From Porphyromonas sp. (lineage in GTDB: Bacteria; Bacteroidota; Bacteroidia; Bacteroidales; Porphyromonadaceae), in contig JASBZK010000001.1 in NCBI GenBank assembly GCA_029983505.1, positions 1 through 64,000 of the forward strand: a stretch of DNA of 64,000 bases. The letters are read 5' to 3'. Position numbers and translations under genes: made by a program. Positions 17,649-25,970 of the stretch are shown here, one piece after another (position 1 is the first letter of the stretch; the number at the start of each line of letters is the position of its first letter). Below the pieces are notes generated by a model that saw only the letters and a list, made by a program, of their open reading frames with translations, had not been told where the DNA came from and searched no databases.

Positions 17649-18716
17649 ATGACGGACGAACTGGATCTTTTGCGCCAGACGGCAGGTTTCCCCGACCGGC
17701 TCAAGGAGGTCACGCTCCTTATGACCGACCCGGACGTGATCGCCGACCGCAAGCGCTACGAGGAGCTCTCACGGGAGTACAAAGAGATTTCGGACGTGGT
17801 CAAGGCGTCCGAGAGAGTTCGTGTTCTTCGCTCCAACCTCTTCGAGAATAGGGAGATGCTCGCTTCGGAAAAAGACCCGGAGATGCTCGAGATGCTCGGT
17901 GACGAGATCTCCAAGATTGAAGAAGAGCTTCCCCGTGCCGAAGACGCCCTCAGGCTCCTCCTTGTCCCGAAAGACCCCCTGGATGCCAAAAACGCCATTA
18001 TGGAGATCCGTGCCGGCACCGGCGGGGACGAAGCGGCGCTTTTTGCCGGTGACCTCTACAAGATGTACACCAAGTTTTGCGAAGAGCAGGGTTGGAAAAC
18101 GACGACCACCTCCTACTCGGAGGGGAACCTCGGCGGCTTCAAGGAAATCGTCTTCCAAGTCGAAGGCACAGAGGTCTACGGCACGCTCAAATACGAGAGC
18201 GGCGTCCACCGCGTCCAGCGTGTCCCCGTCACCGAGACGCAGGGACGCATTCAGACTTCGGCCGCCACTGTCGCGGTACTCCCCGAAGTGGATGAGGAGG
18301 AAGTGGAGATCAAAGAGACGGACATACGCCTCGATCTCTTCTGTGCCTCGGGTCCGGGCGGACAGGGCGTGAATACCACTTACTCCGCTGTCCGGATGAC
18401 CCACCTGCCCACCGGCATCGTCGTCCAGTGCCAAGACGAGCGCTCCCAGCTCAAAAATAAGTCCAAAGCCTTGGCAGAGCTCCGCGCCCGCGTCTACAAC
18501 ATCGAGCATCAGAAACATCTCGACGAAATCGCCTCTCAGCGTAAGAGTATGGTCTCCACCGGTGACCGCTCTGCCAAGATTCGCACCTACAACTTTCCCC
18601 AGGGGCGTGTCACGGACCACCGGGTGGGCGTGACCATTTACAACATCAACGACGTCCTCTCCGGTCACTTTGCCCCCTTTACGGAGGCATTGCGTCTGAA
18701 AGACACCGAAGCGTAA
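17649..18716 (+). CDS. prfA: Peptide chain release factor 1
   Basis: 355 residues. The stop-codon recognition tripeptide PVT (193-195, in RVPVTETQGR) fits RF1's PxT rather than the RF2 SPF. The peptidyl-tRNA hydrolysis motif GGQ is at 237-239 (GPGGQGVN). An N-terminal coiled domain and the DERSQLKNKSKA region complete the family pattern. It ends translation at UAA and UAG. The start 6 bp after purM suggests a purM-prfA transcript, ended by the hairpin at 18813-18841. Confidence 0.96.
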   Translation: MTDELDLLRQTAGFPDRLKEVTLLMTDPDVIADRKRYEELSREYKEISDVVKASERVRVLRSNLFENREMLASEKDPEMLEMLGDEISKIEEELPRAEDALRLLLVPKDPLDAKNAIMEIRAGTGGDEAALFAGDLYKMYTKFCEEQGWKTTTTSYSEGNLGGFKEIVFQVEGTEVYGTLKYESGVHRVQRVPVTETQGRIQTSAATVAVLPEVDEEEVEIKETDIRLDLFCASGPGGQGVNTTYSAVRMTHLPTGIVVQCQDERSQLKNKSKALAELRARVYNIEHQKHLDEIASQRKSMVSTGDRSAKIRTYNFPQGRVTDHRVGVTIYNINDVLSGHFAPFTEALRLKDTEA

Positions 18717-18743
18717 TTCCGCCTGCTGTGGGGGAAAATTTTT

Positions 18744-18841
18744 CGGTCTGTACCACACTTCTTCGAGATACGGACCCGGGCGAAGAAAAGATACAGACCA
18801 AGAAAATTAAAAGGTACAGACCCCTGTCTGTGCCTTTTTTA
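18744..18841. repeat. Family A dispersed inverted repeat, copy 5
   Basis: Contains CGGTCTGTACC, GAGATACGGACC, GATACAGACC and the terminal hairpin described separately, all between prfA and a structured RNA region. Confidence 0.65.
18813..18841 (+). terminator. Intrinsic terminator after prfA
   Basis: GGTACAGAC (18813-18821) pairs with GTCTGTGCC (18826-18834, one wobble) and is followed by seven T. It is formed by the last arm pair of a family A repeat. Confidence 0.7.
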
Positions 18842-18849
18842 GGTCTAAA

Positions 18850-18977
18850 GTAAGGACAGTCCTTTACCTCGACCAAGATTACATAAGTGTGAAAGCCCCG
18901 GAAGGGCGGGGCGGCACAGAGTGCCGCAATCTTGGCAGACCGTGGCAAAGAGTCAGGAGGACTCGCAGCCACAGGTC
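18850..18977 (+). ncRNA. Putative structured RNA, class unknown
   Basis: Stems visible by eye: 18850-18857 with 18859-18867; CCAAGATT (18873-18880) with AATCTTGG (18928-18935), enclosing GCCCC/GGGGC (18895-18912) and GGCAC/GTGCC (18913-18925); and an extended hairpin at 18938-18977 in which GACC, GTGGC and GAGTC pair with GACTC, GCCAC and GGTC around an AAA/GCA internal loop. It lies between the prfA terminator and the promoter at 19015-19045. It does not match SRP, tmRNA, RNase P, 6S or any riboswitch consensus I know. The strand is uncertain, since hairpins fold on either. Confidence 0.4.
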
Positions 18978-19014
18978 ATCTAATGCGTGGACTATGAAGA
19001 AGGTAAGGAATAAG

Positions 19015-19045
19015 TTTGATCATATCAAAATAATTTCTACCTTTG
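19015..19045 (+). promoter_or_regulatory. Promoter of the GIN-domain gene
   Basis: TTTG at 19015-19018 and TACCTTTG at 19038-19045 with a 19-bp spacer match the Bacteroidota -33/-7 consensus. The leader to the ATG at 19158 is about 105 nt. Confidence 0.7.
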
Positions 19046-19157
19046 TATACATAGAAGTGACGCACTTGAGGGGCTGCCCCAAGAGACACCGTGTCGCTTC
19101 CGGATTTCTTTTTGGTCGAAATTTTCTTTTTTCTCAAACATAAACCTTTAGCTCATT

Positions 19158-20057
19158 ATGACACGCAGCTTAAAACACTTCCGGATCCTCTTTGCGATCC
19201 TGACCGGTCTCTTTCTCTTCGGATTCGGAGCTACTTCCTGCGCTTTTGCGGGACGGCAATTCCAGCTGCCCCCCAATACCAAAACTTACCGTCTCAAAGG
19301 CACCTCACAGACCATCCCCGTCTCGCAACTTTCGGAGATTAAGGCGGGCAGTGCATGGAAAATCGTCCTCACGCAAGGCTCCGTTCCCTCCGTGAGGCTC
19401 GAGTACGACGCGGGTATCGCTCGCGATCTCGTCGTAGGCGTAGGGGGCAGCACCCTGTATCTGTACTGCGACACGAGTGGCAAGCTTTTTAAGTCCAATA
19501 AGAAGCGGATCGCCTACATCACGGTCACCGACCTCCGCGAGGTCAAGCTCTCCGGTGCTTCGACCCTTGAGGTCAAAAATACGCTCACTTCCCGTGGCGA
19601 GTTTGAACTTGAGCTTTCGGGCGCTTCCGAAGCCAAGAACTTCAAAGTCGAGTGCAAGGACTTCAGTGCCGACCTCTCCGGAGCCAGCGAGCTCTCCGGC
19701 GTGATTAAATGCGCGGGAAAGGTAGAAGTCGACCTCTCCGGGGCAAGCTCGGCGACGCTGGATAACGCGCTCGTCTCCCGCGAACTCGATGCCGACCTCT
19801 CCGGTGCCTCCAATCTCGGTCTCAAGGGTACGGCCAACCGGGTGGGCTTAGACCTCTCCGGTGCCAGCGAAATCCGCGCCAAAGACTTTGTCGCCAAGAG
19901 CTGCGAAATCGAAGCCTCCGGAGCTTCCGAAGCGGAGATTACCGTCAGAGGTGCCGTCTCTCTTGACGTGAGCGGCGCATCCACCGTCGATGTCTGGGGC
20001 AAGCCGACCATCAACAGCATGAAGAGCAGCGGCTCTTCGGACGTCAACGTCCACTGA
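19158..20057 (+). CDS. Exported GIN-domain (DUF2807) protein
   Basis: 299 residues. The signal peptide has a possible weak lipobox (GATSC, Cys28). The rest is a putative autotransporter-adhesin-head GIN domain. Eight SGAS turns (such as KLSGAST, DLSGASE, DLSGASN) recur roughly every 20-22 residues, as expected of a right-handed beta-helix-like fold. These proteins are common in Bacteroidota envelopes and their biochemical role is unknown. The gene stands alone with its own promoter. Confidence 0.8.
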   Translation: MTRSLKHFRILFAILTGLFLFGFGATSCAFAGRQFQLPPNTKTYRLKGTSQTIPVSQLSEIKAGSAWKIVLTQGSVPSVRLEYDAGIARDLVVGVGGSTLYLYCDTSGKLFKSNKKRIAYITVTDLREVKLSGASTLEVKNTLTSRGEFELELSGASEAKNFKVECKDFSADLSGASELSGVIKCAGKVEVDLSGASSATLDNALVSRELDADLSGASNLGLKGTANRVGLDLSGASEIRAKDFVAKSCEIEASGASEAEITVRGAVSLDVSGASTVDVWGKPTINSMKSSGSSDVNVH

Positions 20058-20085
20058 GCGTGGTTCCCTATAGGTTGAACCAATC

Positions 20086-20168
20086 TTGGTACGGCCGGAA
20101 ATGATTTTTTGGTCCGTATCTCGCCCGCGCGAGATACGGACCAAGCCTTTTTCCCCGGCCTGTACCAA
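20086..20168. repeat. Family A dispersed inverted repeat, copy 6 (nested)
   Basis: The clearest nested copy. The outer arms TTGGTACGGCCGG and CCGGCCTGTACCAA enclose an inner hairpin at 20109-20144 with perfect 16-bp arms (TTGGTCCGTATCTCGC and complement) and a 4-nt loop. Confidence 0.75.
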
Positions 20169-20199
20169 AATAGTGCCACTGCCCTCCGCTCTTTTTTAT

Positions 20200-20207
20200 T
20201 ACCTTTG
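20200..20207 (+). promoter_or_regulatory. Predicted -7 box of the nfnAB-like operon
   Basis: TACCTTTG, about 80 bp before the ATG at 20287 and just after a family A repeat. No clear -33 element. Confidence 0.5.
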
Positions 20208-20286
20208 TATCTGAATGAAAAAAACACGGAGGCGGCGTCGGTGGCAGCCTCTCAGGAAAATTACATCATAGCATCATTTATTCGGT

Positions 20287-21102
20287 ATGAATAAAATCGT
20301 CAGTAAGGAGTACCTTTCAGAGAAGGTCGTCAAGTTTGTAGTGGAAGCGCCACGCATCGCCAAGTCCAGACGCGCCGGCCATTTTGTCATCTGCCGTGTC
20401 GGCAAGCTTGGGGAGCGTATCCCGCTCACCATCGCTGACTCCGACCTCGAAAAGGGAACCATCACTCTTGTGGTGCAGAATGTCGGACGCTCTTCCGGCA
20501 AGCTCTGCGCCCTCGAAGAAGGCGAGTACATCACGGATGTCGTGGGTCCGCTCGGCAAGGCAACCGAAATCAAGAAATACGGCACTGTCGTCTGTGCCGG
20601 CGGCGGGGTAGGGGTGGCACCTCTTTATCCCATCGTCCAAGCGATGCACGAGGCGGGAAACCGAGTCATCGTGGTTCTTGCGGCCCGTACCAAAGACCTC
20701 ATCATCCTCGAGAAAGAGATGCGCGCAGCTTCCGACGAAGTCATCATTATGACCGACGACGGTTCATACGGTAAGCAAGGGGTCGTCACGGTGGGCATCG
20801 AAGAGGTGATTAAGCGGGAAAAGGTCGACCTCTGCGTCACCATCGGTCCTGCCATTATGATGAAGTTCGTGAGCCTCCTGACGAAGAAATATGATGTGCC
20901 CACCTTTGCGTCGCTCAATACGATTATGGTCGACGGCACCGGTATGTGCGGCGCCTGCCGGATCACGGTGGGCGGACAGACGAAGTTCGTCTGCGTGGAC
21001 GGTCCCGAGTTCGACGCCCACCAGGTGGACTTCGACGAAATGCTCCTCCGAATGAACGCATTCAGAGACGAAGAACAGAAATCCATCGCACCCCAGAAAT
21101 AA
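20287..21102 (+). CDS. NfnA/SudB-type FAD and [2Fe-2S] reductase subunit
   Basis: 271 residues. A ferredoxin-NADP reductase-like fold with a flavin-binding N-terminal domain, GGGVGVAPLYP (105-115) for nucleotide binding, and a C-terminal iron-sulfur motif with Cys221, Cys224 and Cys236 (DGTGMCGACR...FVC). Asp216 sits where NfnA proteins supply an Asp ligand to the [2Fe-2S] cluster. With the next gene it forms the small subunit of an NADH-dependent ferredoxin:NADP oxidoreductase (Nfn) or sulfide dehydrogenase. The partner starts 19 bp downstream. Confidence 0.85.
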   Translation: MNKIVSKEYLSEKVVKFVVEAPRIAKSRRAGHFVICRVGKLGERIPLTIADSDLEKGTITLVVQNVGRSSGKLCALEEGEYITDVVGPLGKATEIKKYGTVVCAGGGVGVAPLYPIVQAMHEAGNRVIVVLAARTKDLIILEKEMRAASDEVIIMTDDGSYGKQGVVTVGIEEVIKREKVDLCVTIGPAIMMKFVSLLTKKYDVPTFASLNTIMVDGTGMCGACRITVGGQTKFVCVDGPEFDAHQVDFDEMLLRMNAFRDEEQKSIAPQK

Positions 21103-21121
21103 CCACATCACACCTTTCAGA

Positions 21122-22609
21122 ATGGAAAACGCAGAACTAATCAAAGCCCGCCGCAGCGAGGCTTGGAGGGAAGAACTCAGGAAGAAATATACGGGCAAAG
21201 AGCGCGCCTCTTTCCAGAGGGCGGAGATGCCTTCGCTCGACGGCTCCTACCGTGCCCGTAATCACGAAGAAGTCAGTCTCGGACTCACCGAGGAGCAGGC
21301 CAGGGACGAAGCCCGTCGCTGCCTCGATTGTGTCAATCCTACCTGTATGCAGGGCTGCCCCGTCAGCATCCATATCCCCACTTTCGTCAAGAATATAGAG
21401 CGGGGCGATTTTCTTGAGGCCGCTCGTGTGATCCGGGAGACCAGTTCGCTGCCCGGCGTATGCGGACGCGTTTGCCCGCAGGAGAAACAGTGCGAGTCCA
21501 CTTGCATCTACACACAGAAGATGAATAAACCGGCTGTCGCGATCGGCTTCCTCGAGCGTTTTGCGGCCGACCGTGAGCGCGAAGCCCTCTCCAAGACCAA
21601 AGGTGAAGGCGGCGAAGGTCGTCCCGCGATACCGAAAGGTAAGAAAGTGGCTGTCGTCGGAAGCGGTCCCGCAGGACTCTCTTGCGCGGGCGACCTCGCC
21701 AAGTACGGCTATGACGTCACGGTCTTTGAGGCGCTCCACGAGCTCGGCGGAGTGCTGAGGTACGGCATCCCCGAGTTCCGTCTCCCCAATGACATCGTAG
21801 ACTTCGAGATCGACCGTATGAAGGAAGCGGGCGTGAAGTTTGAGACCAATACGATTATCGGCAAAACTATGTCCTACGAAGACCTCAAGGACGAAGGGTT
21901 TGAAGCGGTATTCGTGGGGAGCGGCGCAGGGCTGCCCCGCTTTATGCACATCCCCGGGGAGAACCTCGTCGGGGTGATGAGTTCGAACGAATACCTCACC
22001 CGCGTCAACCTGATGCAGGCCGGTAACCCCGGTGCCGATACCCCCGTCTCCAAAGGCAAACGCGTCGCCGTCATCGGCGGGGGAAATACCGCGATGGACT
22101 CCGTCCGCACTGCCCTCCGCCTCGGCGCCGAGCGCGCGATCATCGTCTACCGGAGAAGCGAAGCGGAGATGCCCGCCCGTCTCGAAGAGGTACACCACGC
22201 CAAAGATGAGGGCGTAGAGTTTATGACCCTACATAACCCCGTCGAGTATCTGGATAACGGTAAAGGTCGTGTGCGGGCTATGCGCGTGCAGCGGATGGAG
22301 CTCGGAGAGCCGGACGCGAGTGGCAGACGCAGCCCCGTGCCTGTCCCCGGCGCAATAGAGGAGATCGAAGTGGACGAAGTCATCGTCAGCGTCGGTGTCT
22401 CCCCCAACCCCCTCATCCCCCGCAATTTCTCCGGGCTCAATGTCACGAAGAGAGACACCATCGTCGTCAATCCCGACAATAACGAAACCGACCTCCCGGA
22501 CGTATTCGCAGGCGGAGACATCGTGCGCGGCGGCGCTACCGTAATCCTCGCCATGGGCGACGGACGAAAGGCGGCGGCAGGCATACACGCTTACCTCTCC
22601 GCCAAGTAA
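21122..22609 (+). CDS. NfnB/GltD-like NADPH oxidoreductase subunit
   Basis: 495 residues, annotated in many genomes as NADPH-dependent glutamate synthase (GltA type). The N-terminal half has two Cys clusters for [4Fe-4S] centres (CLDCVNPTCMQGCP and CGRVCPQEKQCESTC). Two Rossmann motifs follow, VVGSGPAGLSCAG for FAD and VIGGGNTAMD for NADPH. Pairing with the SudB-like gene upstream favours NfnAB, the electron-bifurcating transhydrogenase that links ferredoxin, NADH and NADPH in anaerobes, over a lone glutamate synthase small subunit. No large glutamate synthase subunit is adjacent. Confidence 0.87.
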   Translation: MENAELIKARRSEAWREELRKKYTGKERASFQRAEMPSLDGSYRARNHEEVSLGLTEEQARDEARRCLDCVNPTCMQGCPVSIHIPTFVKNIERGDFLEAARVIRETSSLPGVCGRVCPQEKQCESTCIYTQKMNKPAVAIGFLERFAADREREALSKTKGEGGEGRPAIPKGKKVAVVGSGPAGLSCAGDLAKYGYDVTVFEALHELGGVLRYGIPEFRLPNDIVDFEIDRMKEAGVKFETNTIIGKTMSYEDLKDEGFEAVFVGSGAGLPRFMHIPGENLVGVMSSNEYLTRVNLMQAGNPGADTPVSKGKRVAVIGGGNTAMDSVRTALRLGAERAIIVYRRSEAEMPARLEEVHHAKDEGVEFMTLHNPVEYLDNGKGRVRAMRVQRMELGEPDASGRRSPVPVPGAIEEIEVDEVIVSVGVSPNPLIPRNFSGLNVTKRDTIVVNPDNNETDLPDVFAGGDIVRGGATVILAMGDGRKAAAGIHAYLSAK

Positions 22610-22634
22610 ACCGATTGGCTTCCGGGAGAGAGAC

Positions 22635-22725
22635 AAAAGAGATACGTACCGAGGCGATCGTTCCGGTCCGTGTCTCTTTCCCGGGAGATACAGGCCGGGC
22701 GTCCGTCGAGACACGTACCAAAACT
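22635..22725. repeat. Family A dispersed inverted repeat, copy 7
   Basis: AGAGATACGTACCG (22637-) faces CGGTCCGTGTCTCT (to 22676). A second, looser pair GGAGATACAGGCC / GAGACACGTACC follows. It separates the nfnAB-like pair from the TPR gene. Confidence 0.65.
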
Positions 22726-22781
22726 TTTACCCCCGGGCAACGCCGGTAACCCCTCCAAGAGACCCTTTCCACAAAAAGTTT

Positions 22782-25700
22782 ATGAGAATGAAGAGACAGA
22801 ACATCCGTGCCTCGCTCCTCGCACTTGTCCTCTCCTGCGGCGCTACCGTAATGGTACACGCCCAAGAGATGGCGTACAGCCCGGGAGACCGGCTTTTGAG
22901 AGCTGAAGAAGCCTTTGCCCTCCACAGCCCTGCGGGCGTCATCGAAGCTTTGGCTCCGGTCCATCGGGACATGTGGAAGCTCGGCGCCGTGTCCGAAGAA
23001 GCGCTCTATCTCGATGCCGTTGCCCGGGCGGGAGCAGGCGCAGCGAGTGCCGACCTCAAACTCCTTCGTTTCATCGAAGAGCATCCCCACTCCGCACTCC
23101 TCCCGTACGCCGAGAGCCGTCTCGGTGAGTGGTACTATGTACGGGGCGAGTATGGCGCCGCATTGTCGTGGTTCCGTAAGGTGGACGTCTCGCTCTTACC
23201 GGAGGAGATGGCTGTCGCGACCGATTACTACCACGCCTTTTCGTTGATGAAAAACGGCCGTGATGAGGAGGCTCTGGACAAATTTATGCCACTCGTCTAC
23301 GCGCCGGCTTTCAGTAGGGATGCCAAGTTTTACGCGGGCTACCTTTTGATGAAAACGGGTGACACCGGGCGGGCTGTCCCGATGCTCTCCGAGCTCAAGG
23401 ATGATGCGGTCTATGGCCCGTATGCAAGAGCTTACACCGCTTCCGGTCTGCTCTCGGAGAGACGCTACTCCGAGGCGCTTGCCGTCGCCGAAGAAGCCCT
23501 CGGCGGCTCTTCGGCACTTCCCCCCGAAGTCCGCTCCTCGTTATTGAGGAGCGCGGGGTTCGCAGAGAGCCACTTGGGACGGAAAGAGAAGGCTGCCGGG
23601 TACCTTGAGGAGTACGTCCGCGGTACGAATGCACCCGGCAGGGTCGAGCTACTGGTTCTCGGCAAGAATCTCGAGGAGCTCTCCCGCGCTTCTTCTGCCA
23701 TCCGGTACTTGGAGCAGGTCCCGTCCGGCGAAACCGATTTTATGAGTCAGCTCGCATACTATTACCTGGGGCTGGCGTATCTTTCCCAAAAGGACATTTC
23801 TTCCGCCCGGGCTGCGTTCAGGCAGTCGGCTGCCATAGACCGCCACGATCCGCTGACCAAGACCGCTGCTTTTGACGCGGCTCTTGCCGCCTATGCCCTG
23901 ACACCGGGGCGCGTGGGCGAAGGCTCCGAAGCGCTCTCGGCTTTCATCTCCAAGTATCCCCGGAGCGAGTACTTCGACCAAGCGGTCGCCCATCTCGAAG
24001 ACGCGTTTCTCGGGGAGCCCGATGGCAAGAAAGCACTCCAAGCACTCAGTCGCATCTCTCCCTTGCCCCCCGCCCTCTCCCGAGTTCGTGAAAAAGTACG
24101 TCTCGGACAGGCCAATCGAACCCTCGCAAGCGGCAATACCGCTGCCGCCGCACGGCAGTACGACGACATCATCTCCCGTAACGAAGACCCCGCCAGTGTG
24201 GCCGAGGCTTACCTCTGGAAGGGTGAGGCGGCTTACCGCGAAGGTGACTACCGCGGGGCGCTCTCTTCGACCCTGAGTTACCTTCAAGCCCGTCCGGAGA
24301 GTCTTCCCCTTAACCCCAACGCTTACTTTACACTCGGGTACGCGGCTTTTAACCTTAGGGACTATTCTGCGTCCAAGGGTTACCTCGAGAAGTACCTCTC
24401 AGTCGCTCCGGATGCTTCCGCCGACTCCAAGACCGGCGTCTACAACCGTCTGGGCGATATGGCCGTCCAAGCCCGTGACTACGATGGCGCCATCCGGCAC
24501 TTTGCCACAGCGGAGAGCTTCGGCGGGAAAGAAGCGGACTACGGGATGTTTGCCCGCGGTATGGCTCTCGGTCTGAAGAAAGACTATCGGGGCAAAGTCT
24601 CCGTGATGGCCGGACTCCCGGATAAATATCCCTCCTCCGAAAAGGCCCCCGAAGCCCTCTTCGAAGAGGGGCAGACCCTTACTCTGCTTGGCGACCAGGC
24701 AGGTGCACGCAGCGCTTTCGACCGCTTTTTTGCACGCTATCCGTCAAGCCTCATTGCCCCGAAAGTAGGGCTTCAACTGGCGCTCTCGTACTTCAACGAC
24801 AACCGTCTCGACGAGGCCGCCCGGGCTTATGAGCGCGTAATCCGGGATTACCCGAAGAGCGATGAAGCGAAGACTGCGCTCCAAGACCTCAAGAGTATCT
24901 CCATCCAGCTCAATCGCGTGGACGAGTACAACCGCCTCTCCCAAGCTTCGGGTCTCGGAGGTACGCTGTCTTCGGAAGAGCTTGATCAGATGACTTATCT
25001 CGCCGCCGAGCGGCTCATCACCGAGGACTCTCCCGCGGAGGCGGAGAAAGCACTCGAGGACTACATCCGGAGCTTCCCCCGCGGCAAGAACCTCCGGAAG
25101 GCCTATTACTCAAAGGCGCTCCTCGAATACAACGGCAAGAATTACCGCGACGCTGCACTCTCCCTTGAGCAGCTCAAGGGAGAAGATCTTGAGACCGACC
25201 TTGCGGGTAAGGTTTATAACCTCCTTGGTGCCTCTTACGACAAACTGGGCGAGCCGGGACGTGCCGCCGAAGCCTACCTCTCCAAGGCGGGCTATATGAC
25301 GACTATCGAAGAGCGCAGCAAAGCGATCCGCCTTGCAGGAGAGCGCGCCGAGAAGAGCGGCAGTGCGGACTTTGTCTACGCGCTCGCTGAGGATGTCGCT
25401 GCGGGCAGGTACCAAGTCGACGCCTCTGCCAAAGCCGAGATACTCGGCTTTGCGGCAGCCCGCTATGCGAAGACCAACCAAAAAGCCCCGGCTCTGAAGT
25501 ATGCCAAAGAGATCCTCGCCCTTCCCAACTACGGCGAGCATACGATGAGCCGTGTCATCGTGGCTCTCGACCTTTATGACAGAGGCCGGTATGCGGAAGT
25601 CCAAAAGCGTATGAACGCCCTTACGCAGAAGGGCTCGACAGACGCCTATTGGCTTGCCAGAGGTTTCATCCTCCTCTCCGACACTTACGCCAAGCTCGGT

Positions 25701-25805
25701 GACAAGATGACTGCCCGCACCTACCTCGAGAGCGTCCGTGGCAGCTATCCCGACACCACCGACGGCATCAAAGAGATGATTGACGAGAGACTCCGAAAAC
25801 TGTAA
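22782..25805 (+). CDS. Exported large tetratricopeptide-repeat protein
   Basis: 1007 residues with a signal peptide (cleavage near VHAQE). Almost the whole mature protein is TPR-like helical hairpins with the usual A/G/Y/P spacing (for example AYLWKGEAAYREGDYRGALS, AYFTLGYAAFNLRDYSASKG). No enzymatic motif is seen. Periplasmic TPR proteins of this size scaffold envelope assembly. It is followed 165 bp downstream by a barrel protein of the outer membrane. That gap holds a family A repeat, so co-transcription is possible but not certain. Confidence 0.75.
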   Translation: MRMKRQNIRASLLALVLSCGATVMVHAQEMAYSPGDRLLRAEEAFALHSPAGVIEALAPVHRDMWKLGAVSEEALYLDAVARAGAGAASADLKLLRFIEEHPHSALLPYAESRLGEWYYVRGEYGAALSWFRKVDVSLLPEEMAVATDYYHAFSLMKNGRDEEALDKFMPLVYAPAFSRDAKFYAGYLLMKTGDTGRAVPMLSELKDDAVYGPYARAYTASGLLSERRYSEALAVAEEALGGSSALPPEVRSSLLRSAGFAESHLGRKEKAAGYLEEYVRGTNAPGRVELLVLGKNLEELSRASSAIRYLEQVPSGETDFMSQLAYYYLGLAYLSQKDISSARAAFRQSAAIDRHDPLTKTAAFDAALAAYALTPGRVGEGSEALSAFISKYPRSEYFDQAVAHLEDAFLGEPDGKKALQALSRISPLPPALSRVREKVRLGQANRTLASGNTAAAARQYDDIISRNEDPASVAEAYLWKGEAAYREGDYRGALSSTLSYLQARPESLPLNPNAYFTLGYAAFNLRDYSASKGYLEKYLSVAPDASADSKTGVYNRLGDMAVQARDYDGAIRHFATAESFGGKEADYGMFARGMALGLKKDYRGKVSVMAGLPDKYPSSEKAPEALFEEGQTLTLLGDQAGARSAFDRFFARYPSSLIAPKVGLQLALSYFNDNRLDEAARAYERVIRDYPKSDEAKTALQDLKSISIQLNRVDEYNRLSQASGLGGTLSSEELDQMTYLAAERLITEDSPAEAEKALEDYIRSFPRGKNLRKAYYSKALLEYNGKNYRDAALSLEQLKGEDLETDLAGKVYNLLGASYDKLGEPGRAAEAYLSKAGYMTTIEERSKAIRLAGERAEKSGSADFVYALAEDVAAGRYQVDASAKAEILGFAAARYAKTNQKAPALKYAKEILALPNYGEHTMSRVIVALDLYDRGRYAEVQKRMNALTQKGSTDAYWLARGFILLSDTYAKLGDKMTARTYLESVRGSYPDTTDGIKEMIDERLRKL

Positions 25806-25834
25806 TTTGACAGAGGAGCTAATGCCGACTTTCC

Positions 25835-25918
25835 GGGGTACGGACCGAAAAAGATTCCCCGGCCTGTACCAAGTTCTCTCAAGATACGGGTCAAAAAGAA
25901 ATCCCCGGTCCGTATCTC
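25835..25918. repeat. Family A dispersed inverted repeat, copy 8
   Basis: Two hairpins in series: GGTACGGACCG / CGGCCTGTACC, then AGATACGGGTC / GGTCCGTATCT. It lies between the TPR gene and the barrel gene. Confidence 0.7.
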
Positions 25919-25970
25919 CCGACTTTCGGAAATCGAACGTAGAAATTACCCGCTCACAGACCCATACGCC

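Noticed and set aside
18850..18977. SRP RNA or another known RNA
   Set aside because: GGAA and GCAGCC words occur, but the conserved SRP domain IV arrangement around the tetraloop is missing, as are tmRNA, RNase P and riboswitch signatures.
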